From the NCBI GenBank assembly GCA_031258265.1, contig JAIRNB010000080.1, positions 1 to 10,730 of the forward strand: 10,730 nucleotides of DNA, read 5' to 3'. Position 1 is the stretch's first letter. Every line of letters begins with the position of its first letter. Under the pieces are notes generated by a model. That model was given only the letters and a program-made list of their open reading frames with translations, made no database searches and was not told where the DNA came from. Both the position numbers and the translations under genes were made by a program. This stretch comes from Treponema sp. (GTDB taxonomy: Bacteria > Spirochaetota > Spirochaetia > Treponematales > Breznakiellaceae). This document shows, in pieces, positions 1 through 4,489 of the stretch.

Positions 1-27
1 TTGTAAGTGTGAGAAAGCAAGTGTGAG

Positions 28-48
28 AAAAAACTCCGCTTTGCGGGG
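28..48 (-). terminator. intrinsic terminator, distal of a tandem pair
   Basis: Read on the minus strand this is a 6-bp stem (CCCCGC pairing with GCGGAG, one G-T pair) with an AAA loop, followed directly by six T. It lies downstream of the minus-strand gene pair that ends at 109, so it is a back-up stop for that transcript. Just beyond it (5-30) a 12-base unit, AAGTGTGAGAAA, occurs twice, 14 bases apart. Confidence 0.6.
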
Positions 49-55
49 AAACAAC

Positions 56-76
56 AAAAGCGGCTCGGGCCGTTTT
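56..76. terminator. bidirectional intrinsic terminator
   Basis: The stem is AAAGCGGC pairing with GCCGTTTT (one G-T pair) around a TCGG loop at 65-68. It has an A-run on one side and a T-run on the other, so it can work in both directions. It sits about 35 bases past the stop codon of the minus-strand gene at 109-657 and is its first terminator. Confidence 0.55.
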
Positions 77-108
77 GCCGGGACAGGGATTACACCCTAA
101 AGGCAGAG

Positions 109-657
109 CTAACCTTGCAACCCTTCGAGGGCCTTCCTTTGCAAAACCGAATAGGCGGTTTGGGCAAGGGGACAGGCTTGTATCCGTTTTTCCCGGAAGG
201 ACCGTTCCGGCGGGTCTATGCCGATTTGTTTGAGGGTGTTTTGCAACCGGGTCCTGTGGCCGATATAGGCGATATGAAAGGCATCTTTGGGATAGCCGTT
301 GTGGCGATAACCGCCTTGGCGCGGAAAAGCTTTTTCAACTCCCTTATACAGCGTTTGATCCTTGACTACTTCCAAAGCCCGGAAAGCGTCGTCAAAGGCG
401 TTCCGGGCCGCCCGATAGCTGGCGAGGGCTTCCTTTTCATCGGGAAAGCCGCTTTCCAGTTCCTGAATGACAAAGGTGTATTCCGCCAGGAGCATGAGAA
501 AGGGATCGGCGGAGACTAAAGCCTCGTCAAAAACCTTCATAGCCAAATCAAGCCCTTTGTTAAAATCTTTCAATCCTTGTTCTGTTTGACCACCGGTGCG
601 CCGGGCAATACGACCGTTGATAATAAGATTCGCTGCATAAGTAATCCTATTTATCAA
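109..657 (-). CDS. hypothetical protein, second gene of a small minus-strand pair
   Basis: This frame encodes about 182 residues from a TTG codon at 655-657, and I do not recognise the family. The frame stays open upstream to 861, but there it only shadows the preceding gene, giving Arg/Lys-rich nonsense. The first half, after residue 15 or so, looks like amphipathic helices rich in Ala, Leu, Asp and Glu. The C-terminal half is more basic, with His, Tyr and Arg residues (for example KDAFHIAYIGHRTRLQ). No signal peptide or membrane segment is seen. The TTG overlaps the end of the upstream gene by 11 bases and has no clear ribosome binding site, so translation is probably coupled to that gene. 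Alternatively, the two frames are one gene broken by a frameshift. Two hairpin terminators follow the stop. Coding is likely from protein-like composition; the start is uncertain. Confidence 0.55.
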   Translation of the reverse strand: MINRITYAANLIINGRIARRTGGQTEQGLKDFNKGLDLAMKVFDEALVSADPFLMLLAEYTFVIQELESGFPDEKEALASYRAARNAFDDAFRALEVVKDQTLYKGVEKAFPRQGGYRHNGYPKDAFHIAYIGHRTRLQNTLKQIGIDPPERSFREKRIQACPLAQTAYSVLQRKALEGLQG

Positions 658-877
658 GCCAACCGGGTCCAAACTCCGCCTCCGCCTCAGTAAGGTTATA
701 CTCATATTTCCGTAAAAAGTCGGCGCCGACCTTTTCCTTGATAATTTTTGCCAGCCAGGGATACATAGGCGTTTTCTTCCTATGAAACGCCATCGCTTCT
801 TCCTCTTTGCCCGATTCATACAATGCGATAGATTCCATATCAATCGCAAGGCGTTCTTCAAAACTCATTTTCCGCAT
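647..877 (-). CDS. small acidic hypothetical protein
   Basis: This 76-residue protein starts MRKMSFEERLAIDMESIAL and ends in an acidic stretch, TEAEAEFGPGWLDK. The ATG at 875-877 is well placed, with AGGAG six bases upstream on the minus strand, which decides the start. It is Glu/Ala/Lys-rich and probably mostly helical and cytoplasmic. No domain is recognised. Its stop overlaps the start of the next minus-strand gene by 11 bases, so the two form an operon. A small acidic protein encoded ahead of a larger basic-ended partner resembles a toxin-antitoxin layout, but nothing in either sequence identifies a toxin fold, so that is only a guess. Confidence 0.65.
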   Translation of the reverse strand: MRKMSFEERLAIDMESIALYESGKEEEAMAFHRKKTPMYPWLAKIIKEKVGADFLRKYEYNLTEAEAEFGPGWLDK

Positions 878-895
878 ATCAATCTCCTATACGCA

Positions 896-1042
896 TTACA
901 AGGGATTTTCCCGTTCATATTCGGCTTCTTCAAGGCTTTCATCGGCATATTCGTGGATCATCGCCTTGATTTCTTCCAATTAGTCCGTATTCAGGCCGAA
1001 TTCCAGAAGTCTTTCGCAAATCTCCTCGTATGAATATTTATA
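896..1042 (-). pseudogene. small gene remnant interrupted by a stop codon
   Basis: One minus-strand frame reads as sensible protein on both sides of a TAA at 980-982. The upstream part is YEEICERLLEFGLNTD and the downstream part is LEEIKAMIHEYADESLEEA and so on, ending at TAA 896-898. Changing TAA to GAA would restore a single open frame. The composition is acidic and helical, like the 76-residue protein that follows 20 bases downstream. No start codon with a good ribosome binding site is visible. The same frame is closed by TGA at 1043-1045, the end of the aspartate kinase fragment. I take it as a decayed small gene. A 25-residue protein starting at TTG 977-979 is possible but unsupported. 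Confidence 0.4.
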
Positions 1043-1078
1043 TCATTTTAGGCGCAAAGCGCAACAAACTCCTAGACA

Positions 1079-1279
1079 CAATTCCCGGATCAGGGAAATC
1101 CCCGTCAGCAGGGTTTTCAGCTCATCCAGCAGGGGCGTAATTTCCCCTTGCGCCTCCCTGGAGAGCCCCAGGTCCCTGATAGCCGCGATATGGAGTTCCT
1201 CAACCCCGGCGACCGAAACCTCCCCCCGATGATAGGCCAGGCCGGCGGCCTCCAGCAGATGATCCGTCGTGTCCCCCAA
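1079..1279 (-). pseudogene. lysC: internal fragment of aspartate kinase
   Basis: The minus-strand frame begins GDTTDHLLEAAGLA and continues to LLDELKTLLTGISLIREL. This matches the region of aspartate kinases that follows the conserved Ser-Ala-Met-Gly-(Asp/Lys)-Thr-Thr-Asp segment and runs to the Ile-x-Leu-x-x-Glu-Leu helix before the SPRT/SFGERLS motif. Only about 66 codons are present. The N-terminal Lys-Phe-Gly-Gly-Thr kinase motif, everything after REL, and the ACT domains are all missing. The Met codon expected before GDTTD is TTG here, and upstream codons (AFFNL) do not fit the family. Past REL the frame runs on as CLGVCCALRLK into a small GCGC hairpin and stops at 1043. It cannot make a working enzyme. 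The family assignment is from memory of its conserved motifs. Confidence 0.6.
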
Positions 1280-1509
1280 GTTGAAAAATGCGCCTGTGGC
1301 ATATAGGGGGGTAATGGAGTAGACCGGACCGGTCGAAGCCCGGGAGGACTACGGAATGAAGGGGGGGCCAGACCATAAGCGCGCCGGGGCGCGGCTACGG
1401 ACCAGGGACCCGCAGGGTCCCGATTGACCGGGGAAGCGGGCCCCCCCTTAAAAAGAATCGAAGAGGTCCCGCCGGGAAGCAAACCCGCGCTTTCATTGTT
1501 GTCAGGGTG
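1280..1509. other. GC-rich non-coding block with several hairpins
   Basis: I see no credible gene here: open frames are low-complexity Pro/Arg/Gly translations. An 11-bp perfect inverted repeat (AAGGGGGGGCC at 1359-1369, GGCCCCCCCTT at 1439-1449) encloses two perfect hairpins. These are CGCGCC/GGCGCG at 1380-1393, and GGGACCC/GGGTCCC with a 3-base loop at 1405-1421. Outside it are GACCG/CGGTC at 1322-1334 and TCCC/GGGA at 1467-1477. The left edge, TGTCCCCCAAGTTGAAAAATG from 1270, abuts the broken end of the aspartate kinase fragment and loosely resembles the TGT-type ends of IS21-family elements. It could be a mobile-element scar, a dispersed repeat or a structured RNA. Base composition differs sharply from the AT-rich DNA at 1680-1900. 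Confidence 0.4.
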
Positions 1510-1704
1510 TTACTTCTTGCTTTCACCGCCGTGCAGGGTCCGGTTCCGGTGGACAATCTCCTGTACAAATGCCTGGAAATTGAAGGTTTCCTTTTGCTGT
1601 GCGTAGGTAAGGGCCTTTGCCATGCCTAAAATTTCAGCCTGCCTTTCTTTTGAAAGGCGGTTGAACTGATTTCTCAGACGTGTAAGCATTGCTTTATTTT
1701 GCAT
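1510..1704 (-). CDS. small hypothetical protein
   Basis: The predicted protein has 64 residues from ATG at 1702-1704. Its core (RLRNQFNRLSKERQAEILGM) resembles the helical tail often found after the DNA-binding domain in XRE-type regulators, but no helix-turn-helix is present. The frame is open further upstream, with an ATG at 1759-1761 (83 residues) and a TTG at 1816-1818. The TTG is unlikely because it coincides with a TTGACA promoter box. None of the starts has a strong ribosome binding site; I prefer 1704 because upstream residues look less protein-like. The gene is divergent from the regulator at 1908, with about 200 bases between the starts, and the regulator may control both. Function unknown. 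Confidence 0.45.
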   Translation of the reverse strand: MQNKAMLTRLRNQFNRLSKERQAEILGMAKALTYAQQKETFNFQAFVQEIVHRNRTLHGGESKK

Positions 1705-1781
1705 ATATTTTTTTCTTGCTGTTAAGGATAATTTGAAGATTGCCGGTTCAAATCCCTCCATTTTATCGGCAAATATCACTC

Positions 1782-1818
1782 TGGGATAATAATATAATTC
1801 AAAGGTGATATATGTCAA
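1782..1818 (-). promoter_or_regulatory. sigma-70 type promoter for the minus-strand small gene
   Basis: On the minus strand a perfect TTGACA box (1818-1813) is followed, after 18 bases, by TATTAT (1794-1789). TATATT at 16 bases is an alternative -10. This would start RNA near 1782, about 78 bases before the ATG at 1704. Confidence 0.5.
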
Positions 1819-1838
1819 TCAGAAAATACCACTAAATG

Positions 1839-1850
1839 TTTCAAATGAAA
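1839..1850. promoter_or_regulatory. candidate operator palindrome
   Basis: TTTCA-AA-TGAAA is a perfect 5-bp inverted repeat with a 2-base centre. It lies between the -35 boxes of the two divergent promoters (minus at 1818, plus at 1872). Size and place fit a binding site for an XRE-family dimer such as the adjacent regulator. No second copy was seen, so this is suggestive only. Confidence 0.3.
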
Positions 1851-1871
1851 GCCCGGAGCCGAAATAATCCA

Positions 1872-1907
1872 TTGCGGGCTGAACTTAACTACTTTATCAT
1901 TCACTTT
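1872..1907 (+). promoter_or_regulatory. promoter giving a leaderless regulator transcript
   Basis: TTGCGG (1872-1877) and TATCAT (1895-1900) are separated by exactly 17 bases. Transcription would begin at about A1908, which is the first base of the regulator's ATG. The absence of any ribosome binding site ahead of that ATG agrees with a leaderless message. Confidence 0.4.
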
Positions 1908-2276
1908 ATGAAGGATGCGGCGGGGCAGAGCATCAACCGGCGGATACGAATGTTGCGGAAAGCCCTTAACCTGACGCAAAACAAATTTGCTATGATTCTT
2001 GCGGTGTCACAAAGCCAGATTGCCAGTATGGAAACCGGGGAACGGGAAGTTAAAAGCCGGATTATCAGGCAGTTGTGCGACTCATTCGGCGTTAATGGCC
2101 ATTGGTTAAGAACCGGCGAAGGACCCATGTTCATTCAGAAAAACGACGCCCAGCTTACAAAGCTTTTGGCCCTGTTTGTCAATCTGGAACCCCGGTACCA
2201 GGATTTTATCCTTAACGCCATCGATCAGTTCCTTAAAATGCAGGAAGAACAGGAGGAGCCGGTGGTTAATGGCTAG
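1908..2276 (+). CDS. XRE-family helix-turn-helix transcriptional regulator
   Basis: This 122-residue cytoplasmic protein has a Cro/CI-type DNA-binding domain at about residues 9-65. The pattern is INRRIRMLRKALNLTQ, then KFAMILAVSQSQIASMETG as the helix-turn-helix with its recognition helix, then ...LCDSFGVNGHWLRTGEGPMF. The WLRTGEGPMF ending is typical of phage-repressor-like XRE proteins. The C-terminal 45 residues are helical and acidic (KMQEEQEEP) and probably dimerise. The frame is open back to 1836, but the ATG at 1908 sits just ahead of the first helix and suits the leaderless promoter. It is divergent from the small gene ending at 1510, with a palindrome between them that it may bind. 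The stop lies about 115 bases before the likely exoribonuclease start. A phage or plasmid origin is possible. Confidence 0.85.
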   Translation: MKDAAGQSINRRIRMLRKALNLTQNKFAMILAVSQSQIASMETGEREVKSRIIRQLCDSFGVNGHWLRTGEGPMFIQKNDAQLTKLLALFVNLEPRYQDFILNAIDQFLKMQEEQEEPVVNG

Positions 2277-2389
2277 GATTTTGCCGCCCTTTGTACTTAA
2301 AACAGTGCCTGCCCGGTGGCCAGCGCCGCGTTTTCGGCGGGCTGACGCGGATACTAGATGAATTCCCCCATACTCCGTACACTGCCCCC

Positions 2390-4345
2390 GTGATTCCCGA
2401 TAAAAGTCTGGTATCCTATAAAAACCGCCCCGCCCTGGTAAAAAGCAGGGAAGGGGACCGCTTTGTCATCGTTGTCCTGGCCAAAGATCCGGATCGTCCT
2501 TCCGGCGCCGGGAAAGCCTCCCTGGAGTTCAGGGTCCGGGAAAAGGATCTGGAATTTCTCCACCCCGGCCCCTGCGGGGAACCGGATATTGAAGCCCTGG
2601 GGGCGGCTGTCCCGGAAGGCCCGGCGCGGGAAGCCTGGGAGCTTTTATCCCCCGGCCAGGCCCTTTCCCTGCGGGAGCTGGCGGAGTTGATCTGGGGGGA
2701 TTACAGTCTCCGAAGCGCCTGGGACGCCTTTCTGCTCTTAAAAGACGGCCTCTACTTTAGCGGGAATCCCCAGGCCCTGTATCCCCGGCCTGCGGCGGAA
2801 CTGGAGGCGGAGGAAAAGAAACGGAGCGGCCGGGAGGAGGAAAGCCGGGAACGGGCGGCCTTCATGGAACGGCTCAGGGCCCGCAGCCTTAAAACCGAAG
2901 ATCGCCGCTTCCTGCAGGATGTGGAAGCCCTGGCCTGCGGCAAGACCGAAAAAAGCCGGACTCTGCGGGAGGCGGGGCTGGAAGAAAGCCCCCTCCGCGC
3001 CCACCGGCTGCTCCTGGATACGGGATTCTGGACCAGCCGGGTGAATCCCCATCCCCTTCGCCTTGGCCTTTCCCTCAGTTCCCCCTCCATGATCCCCGGT
3101 CCGCCCCCGCCGGAAGACCGTCTGGATTTAACCCATCTGGAAGCCTTTGCCATTGACAGCCCCTGGAGTACCGATCCGGACGACGCCATTTCCCTGGAGA
3201 GTTCTCCTTCGGGTCTCCTGACCCTTTGGGTCCATGTGGCGGACCCCGCCTCCTCTATCGGCTTTGACAGCCCTGTAGAACGGGAAGCCCGTAACCGGGG
3301 GGCGACTCTGTACCTTCCCGAGGGGACCAGCCGGATGCTGGCCGAAGAATCCCTTTCCCTTTTTGCCCTCAATGGTTCTTGTGCCCCCGAAGGTTCTTGT
3401 CCGGCCCTTTCCTTCAAGGTAGTTCTGGCGGGGGATTCCCGGTCGCGGGAAGGCCCGCTGGAGGCGGATATTGTTCCTTCCCGGATCAAAGTAACCCGGC
3501 TCAGTTATGAAGAGGCCGACGCCTGGGGCCTTGCCCCGGAAGTTTCCCCTGCCGGCGGGGGCTCTAAGGCGGTTCTGGCTGCCCTTTTTGCCCTGGGGGA
3601 AAGGAATTTGGTCCGCCGCCGGGCCGCGGGGGCTGTTTTTATCGATTTACCGGAGGTACATATCCAGGTTGAGGGGGACCGGGTTCTTCTGGAGCCCATT
3701 CAGCCCTGGAAGTCCGCGGAAATGGTCCGGGAATGTATGCTCCTGGCGGGGGAGGGGGCCGCCTGGTGGGTTCTGCACCGGGCTCGGGAACTGTCGGGCG
3801 CTTCCCTGCCCTTCCCCTACGTGGGCCAGGAGATTGGGGATCTTCCCTCTGATCCCCTGCCGGGTTACGCGGGGTCCTGGCAGCTCCGCAGGTCCATGCG
3901 GCCCCGTGTTCTTTCCCTTAAACCCAGTCTTCACCAGGGTCTGGGGCTGGATGTGTATACCCAGGTTACCAGCCCCCTGCGGCGTTATACGGACCTCCTG
4001 GCCCATCAGCAGATCAGGGCGGTACTCCGGGGGGCCAAAGCCCTGGGGGAAGACGAGGTCCTGTTGAGGATGGCCGCCGCCGAGGCCGCCATGGCCGCTG
4101 CCGTACAGGCCGAGCGGGCTTCCCGGATTCACTGGACCCTGGTGTACCTGGAAGACAAAATCGGTTCTTCCTGGGAGGGGGTGGTTCTGGAAAAAAAAGG
4201 TTCCCTGGCCCGTCTGCTTATCCCCGCCCTGGGCCTGGATACCCAGCTAAACCTGAAAAGAGACGCCCGGCCCAATGAAACCGTAGCCCTAAGTCTGGTT
4301 TCCCTCCGAATCCCCGAAGGGGAGGCGGTTTTTTCAGCCCTTTAG
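2390..4345 (+). CDS. RNB-domain 3'-5' exoribonuclease (RNase II/R family)
   Basis: The protein probably degrades RNA processively from the 3' end, releasing nucleotides. With the GTG start chosen it has 651 residues. An N-terminal region (about 1-240) precedes the RNB domain (about 245-580). The metal-binding aspartates are D256, D262, D264 and D265 in IDSPWSTDPDD; this spacing is identical to D201, D207, D209 and D210 of E. coli RNase II. SPLRRY at 528-533 matches the family's SPIRxY motif, whose Arg is catalytic. A short beta-rich tail after about 590 (WEGVVLEKKGSLARLLIP) may be a reduced S1-like RNA-binding fold. The frame is open from a TTG at 2291, adding 33 unconvincing residues. I chose GTG 2390 because DKSLVSYKNRPALVK looks like the true N-terminus, but neither start has a clear ribosome binding site. 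Whether it is RNase II or RNase R cannot be settled by eye. Confidence 0.9.
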   Translation: MIPDKSLVSYKNRPALVKSREGDRFVIVVLAKDPDRPSGAGKASLEFRVREKDLEFLHPGPCGEPDIEALGAAVPEGPAREAWELLSPGQALSLRELAELIWGDYSLRSAWDAFLLLKDGLYFSGNPQALYPRPAAELEAEEKKRSGREEESRERAAFMERLRARSLKTEDRRFLQDVEALACGKTEKSRTLREAGLEESPLRAHRLLLDTGFWTSRVNPHPLRLGLSLSSPSMIPGPPPPEDRLDLTHLEAFAIDSPWSTDPDDAISLESSPSGLLTLWVHVADPASSIGFDSPVEREARNRGATLYLPEGTSRMLAEESLSLFALNGSCAPEGSCPALSFKVVLAGDSRSREGPLEADIVPSRIKVTRLSYEEADAWGLAPEVSPAGGGSKAVLAALFALGERNLVRRRAAGAVFIDLPEVHIQVEGDRVLLEPIQPWKSAEMVRECMLLAGEGAAWWVLHRARELSGASLPFPYVGQEIGDLPSDPLPGYAGSWQLRRSMRPRVLSLKPSLHQGLGLDVYTQVTSPLRRYTDLLAHQQIRAVLRGAKALGEDEVLLRMAAAEAAMAAAVQAERASRIHWTLVYLEDKIGSSWEGVVLEKKGSLARLLIPALGLDTQLNLKRDARPNETVALSLVSLRIPEGEAVFSAL

Positions 4346-4362
4346 GGCCTATGCTAAGGCTT

Positions 4363-4387
4363 TTCCGAAACCGGGCGGGTTTCGGAA
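4363..4387. terminator. strong hairpin between exoribonuclease and cheA
   Basis: TTCCGAAACC and GGTTTCGGAA form a perfect 10-bp stem around a 5-base loop (GGGCG). There is no T-run on either side, so it is not a canonical intrinsic terminator. It could end or protect the exoribonuclease transcript and separate it from cheA. A smaller GCCC-TTTA-GGGC hairpin at 4337-4348 spans the exoribonuclease stop codon. Confidence 0.45.
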
Positions 4388-4450
4388 TTGGCTCCACCCG
4401 GTCTTCCCTGCCCCCCAAGGCAAAAAGCTCCCCTTTCGTTTGATGATGGC

Positions 4451-4475
4451 TTGACTTAACGGGGTTTCTCGATAA
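4451..4475 (+). promoter_or_regulatory. possible cheA promoter
   Basis: TTGACT at 4451-4456 is a good -35 box. The best -10 candidate downstream is GATAAA (4471-4476), but the spacing of 14 bases is short. CTCGATAA at 4468-4475 also resembles the GCCGATAA box of flagellar sigma-28 promoters, although no matching TAAA box lies 15 bases upstream. Either would give a leader of about ten bases or less. Confidence 0.25.
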
Positions 4476-4489
4476 ATGATTGATATATA

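Noticed and set aside
5..30. Two copies of AAGTGTGAGAAA as a possible CRISPR or iteron start
   Set aside because: Only two copies at a 14-base spacing, cut by the window edge; too few to call an array or origin.
658..861. N-terminal extension of the 182-residue minus-strand protein to 250 residues
   Set aside because: This part overlaps the better supported 76-residue gene in another frame and gives an Arg/Lys/Trp-rich translation typical of a shadow frame.
1117..1482. 121-codon minus-strand open frame across the GC-rich block
   Set aside because: The product is a Pro/Arg/Gly-rich string, and its end is simply the aspartate kinase fragment read out of frame.
1742..1760. GGTTCAAATCCCTCC, resembling a tRNA T-arm, possibly an attachment-site remnant
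   Set aside because: The five bases on either side of TTCAAAT do not pair, and no acceptor or anticodon arm is nearby.
2269..2361. 30-codon frame starting MARILPPFVLKT, overlapping the end of the regulator gene
   Set aside because: No ribosome binding site and no recognisable protein; it is ended by a stop within the exoribonuclease leader. It remains possible as a leader peptide, but unsupported.
2752..3489. 245-codon minus-strand open frame inside the exoribonuclease gene
   Set aside because: Arg/Ser/Gly-rich shadow of a GC-rich gene; the plus frame carries the full RNB catalytic motifs.
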